Assembly (NCBI GenBank): GCA_025084515.1
Contig: JAJAGP010000934.1
Location: 1 to 64,000 of the forward strand
Reading direction: 5' to 3'
Length of the DNA stretch: 64,000 nucleotides
Source of the DNA: Ancistrus triradiatus
Taxonomy: Eukaryota; Chordata; Actinopteri; Siluriformes; Loricariidae
The notes under the pieces were generated by a model that saw only the letters and a list, made by a program, of their open reading frames with translations, did not search any database and was not told the origin of the DNA. Shown here piece after piece: positions 1-12,877 of the stretch. Each line of letters opens with the position of its first letter. Position 1 is the stretch's first letter. The position numbers were made by a program, and so were the translations under genes.

Positions 1-400
1 GTGTTAAGGGAAGAATGAACGGGGCCATGTATCGTGAGATTTTAAGCCAAAACCTCCTTCCATCAGTGAGAGCATTGAAGATGGAACGTGGCTGGGTCTT
101 CCAGCATGACAATGATCCCAAACACACTGCTCGGGCAACAAAGGAGTTGGTCCGTAAAAAGCATTTCAAGGTCCTGGAGTGGCCTAGCCAGTCTCCAGAC
201 CTCAACCCCATAGAAAATGTGTGGAGGGAGTTGAAAGTCCATGTTGCCCAAAAACATCACTGCTCTAGAGGAGATCTGCATGGAGGAATGGGACAAAATA
301 CCAGCTAGAGTGTGTGCAAACCTGGTGAAGACTTACAGGAAACTTTTGACCTCTGTCATTGCCAACAAAGGTTATGTTACAAAGTACTGAGTTGAACCAA
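1..400 (+). mobile_element. Tc1-like transposase 3' fragment
   Basis: Bases 15-308 encode the C-terminal half of a Tc1 transposase: HDNDPKHTARATKEL with the second catalytic Asp and SPDLNPIENVW with the Glu of the DD34E triad. The N-terminal part is missing and the frame breaks after the Glu region. Remnant in the presumed NRG1 intron. Confidence 0.9.
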
Positions 401-404
401 ATTT

Positions 405-640
405 GTCGATCACTCCTGCGGAGGGTAACTATGGTCTTCAATTTCCTCCATTTGCACACAATCTGTCTAACTGTGGATTGGTGGAGTCCAAACCCTTTAG
501 AGATGGTTTTGTAACCTTTTCTAGCCTGATGAGCATCAACAACTCTTTTTCTGAGGTCCTCAGAAATCTCCTTTGTTCGTGCCATGATATTCAAATAGTT
601 ATTCATTCATACTTTTTCCATACCCGCTTAATCCAGTTCA
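405..640 (-). mobile_element. Tc1-like transposase N-terminal fragment, opposite strand
   Basis: The minus strand encodes KEISEDLRKRVVDAHQARKG and a helix-turn-helix stretch typical of Tc1 DNA-binding domains. It abuts a C-terminal fragment of another Tc1 family in the opposite orientation, so this is a chimeric junction of two dead elements. Confidence 0.85.
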
Positions 641-1177
641 GGGTCGTGGGGATCTGGGGCCTAACTGGAAGCACAGGGCAACCCTAGACAATGCGTTTGT
701 CCATCATAGTGCACACAAACTCACTTACACATGCTCACTCACACTGGGAGACTTGAGAGACTAGAATTGACCTCATGTCGTAGGAATGTGGCACATGACA
801 CATGCAACAGGGAACATGTTCGAGCCAGGCCGAGACTCAAACTCATCCCTGTGGCTCTGTGAGCCACCCATTTAAAGCACCTTCCTTATCTGAAGGACCC
901 ATCTGAACAAAACAACACAGAGCCAGTCAGTAAGTCAGACCATAACTAGGTCATTAACTAGGTAGTTTTTTTCTCTATATTCAGACACTTCAAACAAGGC
1001 AGGACTGTTCTATAGCCTTTAAAATGCCAAAATCTACTTTTCCTAGAATTAACTGTGGATTTGCAGTTTGTGTGTTAGTGATATGATGCCCTCGAACAGA
1101 ACAATTGAAACATTATTAAGCAAAAGCATAAGAATGCCACAGTGTTCCACCAAGTTCAGAATAAATAAAGGGCATAG

Positions 1178-1450
1178 TTACAAACCCAAATCAGAAAACG
1201 TTGGGACAGCATGGAAAATGCAAATAAAAAATAAACAGTGTGTCTTACTTTGACTTTTATTTCATTGCAGACAGAATGAACTTGAGATATTTCATGTTTT
1301 GTCTGATCAACTTCACTTTATTTGTTAAAAGACATCCACTCCTGCAGACATTCCAAAATAATGATTTCAAACAGTTGATGTCAACACCTTAATTTGGTAC
1401 AAAAGCAGTGACCATGAAAGTCAGAGTCTTTGAAGATCAAAGATGGGAAA
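1178..1450. mobile_element. Fragment of a MITE beginning TACAAACCCAAATCAG
   Basis: Matches, with changes, the element whose ends are at 37594 and 39880 in this window (shared blocks ACCCCAAATCAGAAA-like, TTTCATTGCAGACA, TTTATTTGTTAA). Only one end is present. Confidence 0.7.
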
Positions 1451-1734
1451 TTATCCTCAAAGAAAAATTTAAAGGGATTTGCATATTTCACCCTCTACAT
1501 TGCATAATATCATTAAGCGATTCAAGTAGTCTGGTAAACCACTGAATTAATGTAAACATGTTTATAACTGCATGCTTGTTCATAATATTATTAGTATTTA
1601 TTGTATGTTCACTTAGATGTTAAGTTGAGGAGTTGCTTTTAACTTGCTCCCTCATCACACCTGCTGAGAGTGCATGAAATTTGGAAGTGATCTTTGATAA
1701 CCAACTGAGCCGAATTGACCTGATTGTGCAGGTA

Positions 1735-2953
1735 CAGTGGTGCTTGAAAATTTGTGCTTTGTGAGGCCTTTTGAATTTTCTATATTTCTGCATAAATATG
1801 ACCTAAAACATCATCAGATTTTCACACAAGTCCTAAAAGTAAATAAAAAGTACCCAGTTAAACAATCCCCCCCATTCCTCCATACAGAACAGCTTCAACT
1901 CTGGGATGTTGGTGGGTTTCCTCACATTAACTGCTCGCTTCAGATTCTTCCACAACATTTCAATTGGATTAAGGTCACGACTTTGACTTAGCCATTCCAA
2001 AACATTAACTTTATTCTTCTTTAATCATTCTTGTGTGCTTAGGGTCGTTGTCTTGCTGCATGACCCACCTTCTCTTGAGATTCAGTTCATGGACAGATGT
2101 CCTGACATTTTCCTTTAGGATTCTCTGATATAATTCAGAATTCTTTGTTCTATCAATGATGGCAAGCCGCCCTGGCCCAGAGGCAGCAAAACAGGCCCAA
2201 ACCATGATACTACCACCACCATGTGTCACAGAAGGGATAAGGTTCTTATGCTGGAATGCAGTGTTTTCCTTTCTCCAAACATAATGCTTTTCTTTTAAAC
2301 AAAAAAGTTCCATTTTGATCTCATCCATCCACAAAATATTCTTCCAATAGCCTTCTGGCTTGTCCACCTGATCTTTAGCAAACTGCAGATGAGCAGCAAT
2401 ATTCTTTTTAGAGAGCAGTGGCTTTCTCTTTGCAACCCAGCCATGCACACCATTGTTGTTCAGTGTTCTTCTGATGGTGGACTCATGAACATTAACATTG
2501 GCCAATGTGAGAGAGGCCTTCAGCTGCTTAGAAGTTACCCTGGGGTCCTTCCTCTAGGAGTGATCTTTGTTGGTGGACCACTTTTGTGGAGGGTAACAAT
2601 GGCCTTGAATTTCCTCCATTTGTACACAGTCTGTCTGACTGTGGATTGGTAGAGTCCAAACTCTTTAGAAATGGTTTTGTAACCTTTTCCAGTCTGATGA
2701 GCATCAACAACTCTTTTTCTGAGCTCCTCAGAAATCTCCTTTGTTTGTGAAATAATACACTTCCACAAACGTGTTGTGAAATTATACAAGTATAACATTT
2801 TTATCCCAAGTGTAACATTTTTGTCTCAATTGTTTAACTGGGTTCTCTTTATCTACTTTTAGGACTTGTGTGAAAATCTGATGACGTTTTAGGTCATGTT
2901 TATGTAGAAATATAGAAAATTCTAAAGGGCTCACAAACTTTCAAGCACGACTG
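1735..2953 (-). mobile_element. Tc1-like element (family CAGTGGTGCTTGAAA), defective
   Basis: About 1.2 kb between CAGTGGTGCTTGAAA and its inverted copy, flanked by TA on both sides as expected for Tc1 insertion. The transposase on the minus strand is split: N-terminal helix-turn-helix around 2535-2798 and catalytic part 2011-2505 with DNDPKHT. Stops and frameshifts make it non-autonomous. Other members: 14292-15703, 21624-22694, 32021-33622, and fragments near 48.0 and 55.8 kb. Confidence 0.9.
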
Positions 2954-2959
2954 TATCTC

Positions 2960-3340
2960 TTCTACAATATCAGGAGAATTCTACCCTTCAAAACTAGAGT
3001 ACTGCAGTGCTCTTCTGGCAGGTCTTCCCATGCGTATATACAGACCCCTGCAACTGATTCAGAATGCAGCAACATGACTAGTTTTCAATTTACCATAGAT
3101 TTCTCATGTCAGCCCATTGCTGTATTCGCTTCACTGACTCCCTGTGGTGCCTATAATCAATTTAATACCCTGATGCTTAGCTACAAAACCAAACATGGAC
3201 CAGTCCCTTCTTACCTAAAGGCTCGAATCAAACCCCATTCTGTACTGCTTACTTTTTTATGATACAAGTTTGCCTCACCTGACCTATCACTCAAGATTAA
3301 AGGAAGACAAGCATTAAGATTCTTCTCCATACTGGCACCC
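2960..3340 (+). mobile_element. LINE fragment (L2/Jockey-like, reverse transcriptase 3' part)
   Basis: Broken frames resemble the post-RT segment of fish LINEs (LEYCSALLAGLPMR-like, QLIQNAAT, then KTKHGPVPSYL). It is similar in plan to the neighbouring L2 copy but a different subfamily. Confidence 0.6.
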
Positions 3341-3593
3341 AGTGGTGTAATGAACTTCTACTGGATGTCTGAATGGCTCAGCTGGTTGCTGTCCTCAAAT
3401 GGCAACTAGTGAAGACAGAAACTACATTTACATATTTAATTTTCACAAAAACACGTTCATCTTCTTGTTTGTTGTATTGTGTTCTTGGGATATTGCCTGT
3501 GTGTACTAGCATGATAATGTCAACCAAGAAGAATACAAATCACTTCTGTAAGTTCTTCTGTATAAGTGTCTGCTAAATGCTGTAAATGTAAGC

Positions 3594-5475
3594 ATGAGTG
3601 TCAGCTAATGATTATTAATAGATTATCTGAGTACTTAAATTTTAGCACCTCAACTCTGTACATGCTGCCACTAGGTTCAGTTATTCATAAACATGGCATT
3701 AGTTTCCACTGCTATGCAGATGATACACAGCTGTACATATCAGCCAAACCAAATGACAGCCTTACAATCAACAAAATTGAGGACTGTGTAAAGGAAATAA
3801 AAGATTGGATGTTATTTAATTTTCTCTTACTTAACTCAGATAAAACTGAGGTTCTATTAGTGGAACCCAAGGCTGTGAGAGACAGGTTGGCTACATCTAT
3901 CCTAAATGTAGATGGCTGTCCAGTATTGCCCAGTCCGTCTGTAAAAAACTTAGGTGTCATACTTTATTCAGATCTCTCCTTTGATGCGCACATTAGCAGC
4001 ATCACTCGAATTGCTTTCTTTCAACATAATATCCCTAAACTTAGAAATATCCTCTCTTAGTGATGCAGAGAAACTGGTTCATGCGTTTATAACCTCAAGG
4101 TTGGATTACTGTAACGCCTTACTTACTGGATGCTCTAGTAAATCTATAAATAAACTTCAATTAATTCAGAATGCAGCTGCCCGAGTGCTAACTCGAACTA
4201 GAAAATTTGATCATATCACTCCTGTTCTATCATCACTGCACTGGTTCCCAATTAAATTCCACATTGATTATAAGATACTTCCTATAACTTTTAAAGCTCT
4301 ACATGGCCTGGCCCCACATTATCTGAGTGAACTCTTAGAGTTTTACAATCCAACTCGTCTACTTCGTTCGCAGGGTGCAGGACTTCTTTTAGTTCCTAGA
4401 ATTAAAAAAGTCACAGCCAGGGGAAAGGCTCTCTCATACATGGCCCCCCAACTATGGAATAAACTTCCCACTTTAGTTCGAGACTCAGACACTCTCCAAA
4501 GTTTTAAGTCTAGGCTAAAGACATACCTATTTACACAGACTTTTGACTAGATTTAGACCGGGATGCATGGCTTTGGTCACTGGGGCCGGAGTCTGGAGTC
4601 ATGTCTGGCCTGCCTGCCTTGTCCGTTAGCCAGGAGTGTCGGGTGGGTGGTCTGGCTGAACTGGGCTTCGGTCCTGCTGAACTGGGCTTCGGTCCTCGTG
4701 ATCTTGACTCATGCATCCTTGCCTTAGAATAAGGACAGAGCTGGGGGTTCATAGTCAAAGAGTCTTATGGTGATCAGAGACGTTGGGTTGCTGTCTTCTG
4801 CCTCCCATGGGGTTGCCGATGTCTCATGTGATCCCTCTTGGCTGTGTTACCTACCAGTTCTCCTCTTTCTAGCTATGCTGCTATAGCTAATGCTGCCAGG
4901 GTCTCATGCTACACGTGGCATCAGTGATTGTTAATAGACACTGTGCTCTTAATCAGTAACTAATTACATTTCCTGTTTTCTCTCAGAGCTGTGTTCCGAT
5001 ACCAGTTCCAGCCCCACACATGATGTTCATCCGCTTCAGCTTCACTCAAGCTGTTTCCGTCATCAGCTCCAGTCCCACCACACCCAGGCCACACCAGAGG
5101 GCAGTAACTCTCTTCCTCCTCCGGTTGGCTGTGGACGAAGTGCCGCCAAGGACTTCCCTGCTTAGACTCAGGATGTGCATATTTTACATTTTATTTGAAC
5201 TATCACTCCATGACTTAATAGTTTAGATAAATTAGTTTCATTCTTAAATTTATCATCTACACTGCCCAAGGAGGTTGGGTCCCTTTTTGAGTCGTGGTCC
5301 TCCCAAGGTTTCTTCCTCATAACACTTAGGTAGTTTTTCCTTGCCACTGTTGCCCTAGGCTTGCTCAATTTGGACTTGGACGTAGATATTAGGAGATAAT
5401 GTAAAATTGTAAAGTTGCTTTGAGACAATGCTCCATTGTAAAAAGCGCTATATAAATAAATCTGACTTGACTCAA
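3594..5475 (+). mobile_element. L2-type LINE, 3' half with partial reverse transcriptase
   Basis: Contains the RT catalytic block CYADDTQLY near 3710-3735, then SVKNLGVILYSDLSFDAHIS, and in another frame HAFITSRLDYCNALLTG, VLSSLHWFPI and YNPTRLLRSQ, ending near 4550. At least one frameshift lies at about 4020-4060. The 3' tail ends in GTAAAAAGCGCTATATAAATAAA-like sequence, the usual fish L2 3' end. The 5' part, including the endonuclease, is absent, so it is immobile. Confidence 0.88.
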
Positions 5476-6348
5476 CTGTTTGCACATTTTGTAAGACGCT
5501 CTTGATAACAGCATCTCTCAAACAACTAAACGTAAATGTACAGAAATGATCAAATATATTGGTAAAACTGAAACTACATGTACAGAGTAAAATGTGAATA
5601 ATGCTTGGATAAAGAATCTGCTTATCCTTTTTGAAAATCACAATCCACATAATATCACTCAGACCCATAATCCTTTCTTTAAGTTTGCCCCACTGGGAAT
5701 AGTAAATCAATACTCTTCAATCAGTCAGATGAACTAAAGCTGTTCTGCCAGGAAGATCTAAATGTGTAGTTCCTAAGAGAATCCCTTATCCTTTAAGTCA
5801 ATGTGTCCTGGTCATTATTTAAGACAAATGATGTTTGGAAAAGAGTCAAGATATGTGCTTAAACTACTGCATAGGAGAATGTTAACAAAATCATTCTCTA
5901 CATAGCTGAACATTGTCACCTTCTGATTCAGTTCTGACTGAATCAAACAACAACACAACCAGACAACAATCAATTATTTCAGTTTGGAAACTCAAAAAAT
6001 GTGTCATTTATAACCAGAGATGCACAGACTTTTGCATAAGAATGTAGATTCAACCAAATGTACGATAAATGACTGTCTCCAGCAGAGCAACAGTGCAGCA
6101 CACAGTTATTTAGCTCCATTATGCCAATAGTAGAAATACAAAGCAACATTCAGCTCATAAAAAGCTCCTTACCACATTATTTGCATTCCCGAACTCCATC
6201 AAGCAACAAGAAATCGAGGATTTGATCTCGCTCCAGTGGCATATGCCAAGTCTAAGCAAAGAAATCCTAATCACAATAGCAATGCAAATATGTTTATCTG
6301 CTGTTGTACGTGTGTTACATGCAGTGAGGGATCAATCAGCCTGATATA
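5476..6348. other. NRG1 intron DNA, nothing recognised
   Basis: AT-rich, with no coding potential and no repeat that I could match elsewhere in the window. Confidence 0.5.
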
Positions 6349-6825
6349 CAGTACTGTTCAAAAGTCTTAGGCCACCATTAGATTACATATATAACTGTTA
6401 ACAAATGGTATAATGAACATATATAATTATTTCTCAGTCTCTTTATTACAATACAACCTGAAAATACAAGAAATTTGTATATCAGAAAAACACAGCTTCT
6501 GTAGGCATATACAGGGGCAAGTATTTAGTGTGGCCTCCCATTACACTTGAGCAACAGCAGCACCTGGCAGCTTCATTGGGATGCCAAGTTGACCCTTGTA
6601 CAGTCTAAAGCTTAATGGAATGATCTTTTAGGAAGTGAAGCATCCAAGAAACTACTTTTTCAGAAGAGAAACAGGGTGGAAAGGCTAAGATATGCTAAAG
6701 CTCACAAAGATTGGAATGAAGATCAGTGGAAAAGAGCATTACGGAGTAACGAATCCAAGAAATTTTTGGGTCCAATCGTCGACAATGTTATATATGGTCA
6801 TTATACCATCACAAAAACAACTAAT
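6349..6825. mobile_element. Deleted Tc1-like element (CAGTACTGTTCAAAAGTCTTAG family)
   Basis: Starts TA-CAGTACTGTTCAAAAGTC and contains a short transposase relic (AKDWNEDQWKR-like region near 6700). A better copy is at about 58586-59054. The right end has degraded into AT-rich sequence. Confidence 0.75.
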
Positions 6826-8180
6826 AATAATATTAAATAATAATACTGTGATGTTACTGAGTACTTGGCTTCCTCTGTCTTCAAGTGTCCCCATTAATGC
6901 TCAATATGGCTTAAGTCAGATAACTGTGGAGGAAAGTCTGAGACAGTCAGATCCACTCAAACTGTTATGCTGATTATATGATTTATAATGAAAAACACTG
7001 TATTAAATGTAAAAAGTAAATATAAAACAGAAGCATTTACTAGTGATCTCAGACTTGTGACCCCTCTATCCTGCTATTATATGCTCAGCAAGGATATGCA
7101 GTGTTAATCCACAAGCACCAGCTGGAAACCATACATATTTCATCTAAGATCACTGCCAGAAGCACTTATTTTAGTCAATAACAGCTCGGTCTGTTAAATG
7201 ACTTTGCTGCCTTGAGTGAGTTATAAGAAGGCAACCTTTTTACTGAACCAGTACATTGAGCTCCACCATCTTCAAATCACAGCTGTTACATGATCTTTGG
7301 CTATAGCAATGACAGGGTTTCTATCTGCCAGCAGCCAGTTCATCTTAGTCTGTTGTCTGATTACCACAGACAAGAATTTCCTAATTTCCTTGGTCTCAGA
7401 AGGCAAACAAAAACCTGTTTGAAATCCAAAATGACAACTTTTGGAACTTATTAACAAGAATTATAATAGGAAATTAAATTCTGTTGTATATACATCTAAT
7501 TCATGTCTGAATGACAGAACACTAGTACATGTGAACTGTTGAGACACCTGCTGACTGAAAAGAGAATCTCAGTCTTGAAGGCAGAAAACAACATGGTAAT
7601 ATTCCTTTCGTTTTTGTTATCGGTAAGTGTTTCAAATTTCACAAAAGATACAAAGAGTTACTGTATTGTAAAGTACAGTACTGTACTAAATGATTTACTA
7701 TTGTGTTTTAAGTAATGTTATTGTTTCAAATAAAACACTATGTGCAACATATCTAAACTACTATGTGACGATGGTAATGCCTGCTCAACGTCCAGTTTCA
7801 CAGAAAACAATATGGACGTTAAATAGCGCATAACCACATGAGGAATTCAGCCGCTCCTCTTAGGCTTCAACATTTTAAAGCGTTTCAAGCAAAACAGTTT
7901 CTCCCTTTTTAATGCACACAGAAATGTTTCCAACTCCTTACCCTTCATAAGCACAGATCTGCAGCACATGTGCAAGCACAGATTAAAAGAATACCCCAGT
8001 AATTTCCCACATAACATTCTTGGTCTCTGTGGAGCTAATAAGATCAACCAGTCTTTAAAAACTGCTTCCATTGTACATTCTACAATCATCTTTCTTTGTG
8101 GGGACAACATTTTTACAAACAAATGAGACAAAAAAGAGGCAATCTTAATCTCAGTTAGGATCCAGAATAAACTTCTCAAA
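6826..8180. other. NRG1 intron DNA, no gene
   Basis: No coding exon seen. A short block near 7780-7835 (TGGACGTTAAATAGCGCAT) resembles ends of a dispersed repeat also found near 23.7-24.0, 41.8 and 62.7 kb. Confidence 0.5.
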
Positions 8181-8189
8181 ACGTTATCC

Positions 8190-8420
8190 TATAGAAGTGT
8201 GCCAAGTTCAGCACCATGGCGCGTAGAGAGCTCCCACAGGTCCCCATGGCTGTATTCCAATCTGTATTAGTGCACTTGATTAAGTATGACGTCATGGTTT
8301 CTGCACTCGAAGTAGTGGACTCTATCTCTGACAGAGACGAATTGGGATTAAGGATCGTGCGTCACGGTGCGCATTTACGCACTATGACCTATCCAGAAAC
8401 GAAAAGCTAAATCACGCAAC
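8190..8420. other. CpG-rich patch with a consensus CRE
   Basis: More CpG than its surroundings; TGACGTCA, the full palindromic cAMP response element, lies near 8290. A 64-codon frame on the plus strand (8216-8410) has no recognisable homology. The patch might be a regulatory element of the NRG1 intron or a piece of an old transposon; I cannot tell. Confidence 0.3.
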
Positions 8421-9025
8421 GAGCCAAGTACTAGTTTGCATGATATGGGTGTCAATGACAGTGATGGTGCCCCTATAATTCACTACCATCATCTCACGTG
8501 TAATAGTTCATTGTAAAAAAAAAAAAAAGATACAGATCTTAGTTAATTCTGAATAGGAATGTGACATGGCACGATACGATACCGCAACGCTCTTAGACTC
8601 CTCATTTAACACACCTGATTCCACTCACCAATGCTTTCACGGTCTGTTTGGCAATGACACGCCAGAACGGAGTTTGAAGCTCTGCTAGAAGATCCTTTGT
8701 GTTTTCCCAGAACTTTTACTACATGGCCATTTGACCATTCTTGTTGGTGTTGCAAAGAACTGAGGTTCTTTAACCATAAAAAATGAAATAAAACTGCTTT
8801 ATGTGGAAGTTTCTCTGTCCTTTTTGGCAATCACATGTCCTTTGGACTGCTGTATTTTAAAGGGGGTGGGGTACATAAAATAGATACACTACATATTTCA
8901 CAATGCACTTATACGCAGCATTACCTATACAGGTAATCTGGCAACCCTTGCCAATCAGGCTGAAGAAGACCAGGCTCTGTACACAAACTTCACGTAAAAT
9001 AGATCAGATTTAAAGAAGTGCTTAC

Positions 9026-9491
9026 CACATGTTCGGCACAGCACATCAGCGACATGTCTCCTGACTGCACGCTTCGTCTCCACGGGTGGAGAGAGCGCAC
9101 GGAGCACTGAAGGGTCTGCGGTGGGTTCTGTAAAGAAGACATAACGAGTGATTCCTTTCAACTGAAAGCACTTATCCTCCCGAGACAAGATCAGAGACAC
9201 CACATTGTCCTTCTTCAGTCCTCCCGATTTAACTTCCCACACTCGGTGCACTCGTATCCTAATGAAAATCTCCTCTCCCAGTGTCGCATTCAGCACCGGT
9301 CCGGTCCGGGTTGCGAAGCTTAAAGATTCCTCCAGGTCCCCCTCAAACACCACGCTGGCTTTCAGCACAAGATCCAGGACAGACATTGTTAAACACCCGG
9401 GATTTGCACACTCAAACACAGACAGAGACGCCATGAGTCCGCACATCACACACACTGCAAGCGGAGAGCGACCCGGTGCAAGCAGGCGCAT
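9026..9491 (-). CDS. nrg1: Neuregulin 1 type II (GGF2-like) first coding exon, 3' partial gene
   Basis: Secreted/membrane-anchored ErbB ligand precursor; this exon is specific to the type II (glial growth factor) form that signals to Schwann cells and muscle. The exon encodes 155 whole codons from an ATG at 9489-9491, the first in-frame ATG after an upstream stop. Residues about 9-25 are hydrophobic, as in a signal peptide. The kringle-like segment follows: VHRVWEVKSGGLKKD, then RYVFFTEP and VLCRTCG, against human NRG1 VHQVWAVKAGGLKKD, RYIFFMEP and VLCKRC. NRG2 has a related exon but is less similar. Donor gtaagc in phase 1, as in mammals. Immunoglobulin, EGF and transmembrane exons must lie to the left, outside the window. 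WRN upstream on the same strand supports NRG1. Confidence 0.9.
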
Positions 9492-9600
9492 TGTATCCAG
9501 AATCCCGGTGGGTTTTAGTGGAACAAGCAGACGCAGGTGGCGTTCAGGAGAGGCATTAACACAGACTGGAGTTCATTCTGAGTGCACACCATGGTAGTAC
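9492..9600 (-). promoter_or_regulatory. 5' leader / promoter-side flank of NRG1 type II exon
   Basis: The exon and the flank just 5' of it (to about 9600) are richer in CpG than the surrounding DNA, as expected at a vertebrate promoter. No TATA box or transcription start could be identified. Confidence 0.35.
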
Positions 9601-10261
9601 AGTACCATAGAGGGCGGAGCTGCTTAAGGAGAGCCATGTGTGTGAGAGGATTTCCCTTTTCCAGTACCCAATCAATTCCCTGCTCATTTATCAAATTGGC
9701 AAGAGCATCAGTTACAGGACAAAGACATTCCGTATACAACCCCTACTACAATCATTTTATTTTACAGGTGACTGACATGCACACATAAATACAGTACTTC
9801 TTTCTCTTTAAAGAAAAATGCACTGGTGCAATAAACAAAAAGTATAGAATGAATAAGAGGCATTTCTGTCGAGGGGAAACTCCTTGTTGATGAGATATGT
9901 TAAGAGTAGCCAGGCTTGTTTGAGCTGACAGAAAGGCTACGGTTAACTCACAACCAAATAACTTTGTACAATTGGGGTGAGCAGAAAGGCATCTAAGCAT
10001 GGGCAACATGTCAAACCTTGAGGCGGATGGGCTACAACAGGAGAACAACTTCTGTTAGCCACAAACATAAAGCTGAGTAACACAGGTTCACCAAAACTGG
10101 ACAGTTGAAGGCTGGAAATAGAAGGAAATTTCAGTGTCTGGTGAGGCACACAGATGATAGCCAACCTGCCTTGTTTAAACAATCCAGGTTGGTGGATTTA
10201 ATGGTGTGAGCAATATTTTTGGCACACTTTACCTAGTATTTTTATGCCATTTCTAATAAAT

Positions 10262-11404
10262 TGCTCGGTGAGTATACACCAATCAGCCAAAACTTGAATA
10301 ACATAATATTGATTACTTTGTTACTACAGCACATGTTCTGCTCTGGAATATATATCTGAAGGTAAGTGAACAGCTGGTTCTCATAGTAGACGTGTTGGAT
10401 GGGGGAGAAATGTTCAGCAGTAAAGAACTGGGTGACTATAACAAGGGAAAAATGGTTAAAGCCAGACAACAGGGTCAGAGCATCTCCTAAACAACAAGTC
10501 TATACCATTTGGTCTGAATGGACAGAAGCTGCTATAAAACAAGTCACAGAATGTTTAATGCTGATTACGGGAGGAATGTGTCACAACAGACAGTGCAGCG
10601 CCCCCTGTTGAGTATGGGACTGCTCATTCGGAGACCAGTCAGAGTGCTTACCATGCTAACTCTTGTCGACCATCAAAAGCACCTTCAATGGGCAAGTGAG
10701 TGATAGAACAGTAACGTTTTCTTTTCCATGACTTGGATAGTTTGGTATTTTTTGACGTTTGAGTAATCAGTTATGGTCCTGAGTCCCTGAGAAGTTGACC
10801 AAATCACCACAAGAGAAGCCGTGCTTCAGGGCAGGACAAACAAAAAAGGCGAACTGTTCAAATGGCGTGACACTCACGCCTACACACCATTGTTAGGGAT
10901 ACCACAGATTTTCTTTTCAATCTAATACCAAGTAATATGTTTAATGTCGTGATTGGAAGAACATTGTCTGGTCTGATGAGTCTCAATTTCTCCTATGATG
11001 GTAGGGTCAGAATTTGGTAAAAACAGCATGACAGCATGGATCCATTCTATATTTGACCATGTCAATTACTTTATGACCACCTTGTACGTCTTCTGATGGC
11101 TACTTTCAGCAGGATAACGCTCCATGTCCTAAATTGGTTTCTTGAACATGACAATGAGTTTACTGTACTCAGATGGCCTGCACAGTCACCAGATCTCAAT
11201 CCTATAGAGCATCTTTGCGATGTGGTGGAACAGGAGATTCGCCTCAAGAGCCGACAAAATCTTCAGCAATTGTGCAATGCTATCATGTTCTCTAAATCTC
11301 TGAGGAATGTTTCCAGCAGCTTGGTGAATTTATGTTATGAAGAATTGAGAAAGTTCTGAAAGCAAAACGGGGTCCAACCCAGTACAAGCAAGTCTACCTA
11401 ATTC
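10262..11404 (+). mobile_element. Tc1/mariner remnant (family with GGCCACTTTATTAGGTACACC ends)
   Basis: The plus strand encodes WFLEHDNEFTVLRWPAQSPD and LNPIEHL, a mariner-type catalytic end, in 11096-11359. The N-terminal part is at 10399-10611 in broken frames. Heavily mutated. Related fragments: 15704-16265, 17253-17733, 25020-26234, 28945-29106, 43228-43620 and 45535-46048. Confidence 0.85.
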
Positions 11405-12318
11405 AGGGTTTGGGCTGGGGATGGCATTCATACCTTATCTTGGAACTTCATTTGTTCAAAAAAAATCAAACCACATATCTGCCAACTGGTTTCAATAAAT
11501 GTTAAATGAAAGAACTTTTGACATGACTGCCCATCAGACATGCAGGTTCGCTAGATGAAACACCTGGAACTAATATAAAACTATTAAACACACAAGCCAA
11601 GAGAGATGTACAGTCTGTTTGGGCAGAGTAGGGCTGCCAGGGGCATAGTTTGTCTCTTTTTTTTCATGAACCCCAACCCCAACCCCTCCATATGTCTCTG
11701 AACAGACCTGTTGAATTAACTACATTTTGGGTATGTTTACATAATATGATTTTAATTTGCTGCCTGTTGTGAGTGAATCCTCTGGCTGTTTTGTTTTCCA
11801 TTCAAAATGTAGTCACAGTTGTATCTAATCTGATACAGTTCTGAGTAACTGCTACTATTATCAATCACTAGGTTCTGCCTTGAAGTAGCCTGCAATACGG
11901 AGCTGTAACGCATGTGGCATGAGAAATAAAGAACGTTCTATTGTAGTAAAAAATTACGAAATTTGGTGTTAACTTCAGACCTGATGTACTGATCCTGCTC
12001 GAAAATAATAGCACTCAAACCAGAACAACACAGCAATTGTGAAAGTGCAGCCAAATGGGATCTGATCCTGGTGGGAATTTCCAGTTGGCAGTATGACCAA
12101 ATTAAGAGATTTAGAGGAACATTAGGTCAAGAGTTTAAGTTTCTTTTGATGCTTGATACTTTCAGAAAAAAATAAAGACAATGTACTGCACTGGATGGAT
12201 TACTATTGCTGTCCTTATGTCCAGTTGGTGAGATTTTGGTCACTCTGGTCACACGGAATCATCAACTATCATTCATACACACCTTTGTCCAAGTTTAGTT
12301 TATATATACCATAAGTTT
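11405..12318. other. Intergenic DNA, nothing recognised
   Basis: No exons or repeats that I could identify between a mariner remnant and the microsatellite cluster. Confidence 0.5.
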
Positions 12319-12337
12319 ATATCTATCTATCTATCTA

Positions 12338-12384
<47 letters not shown>

Positions 12385-12455
12385 GTGTGTACATATATGT
12401 ATGTGTATACACACACACATATATGTATAATAGAGATATATATATATATATATAT

Positions 12456-12500
<45 letters not shown>

Positions 12501-12558
12501 AAACTTAGACAAAGATGTGTATACATAAGTTTTGTCTCTCTCTCTCTCTGTCTCTCTA

Positions 12559-12612
<54 letters not shown>
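12319..12612. repeat. Compound microsatellite cluster
   Basis: Successive tracts of (ATCT)n, (AT)n, (TG)n, (AT)n, (GA)n of about 35 bases, (CT)n and (CA)n of about 38 bases. Open frames here are artefacts of simple repeats. Confidence 0.97.
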
Positions 12613-12613
<1 letters not shown>

Positions 12614-12684
12614 TACATATACACCCATGACGCTGGCTAGACACCAGCTCTTATGGAGGTCTTATGGATGAAAAACAGTGGAAC

Positions 12685-12860
12685 TGGGGTGGCACAGTGT
12701 TTAAGGTACTAGAGTACCAAGTAGAAGTTCAGGGTTAAAATCCCAGCACTGTTGGCACCTTGACCAAGACATGTCCCCACAATTTCTTCGACTGTACGTT
12801 GTGATACTGTATCAGCTGTAAGTCACTCTGGATAACAGCATCTGCTAAATGTAACATGTT
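12685..12860 (+). repeat. tRNA-derived SINE, diverged copy
   Basis: Has the GGTGGCACAGTG A-box side, GGGTTAAAATCCC at the B box, and the CTGGATAACAGCATCTGCTAAATG tail shared by the SINEs near 29.4, 29.7, 35.3, 38.2, 52.1 and 55.3 kb. It is the most diverged of the group. Confidence 0.8.
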
Positions 12861-12877
12861 GAAATGAAACTGAAATG

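Noticed and set aside
2011..2505. 164-codon transposase frame as an active gene
   Set aside because: N-terminal and catalytic parts are in different frames and the end is lost; a dead element.
8216..8410. 64-codon frame beginning MARRELPQVP
   Set aside because: No homology, no splice context, and the block may be repeat-derived.
12335..12644. Open frames of about 60-90 codons on the minus strand
   Set aside because: They are made of VCVC, RERE and SLSL runs from the microsatellites.
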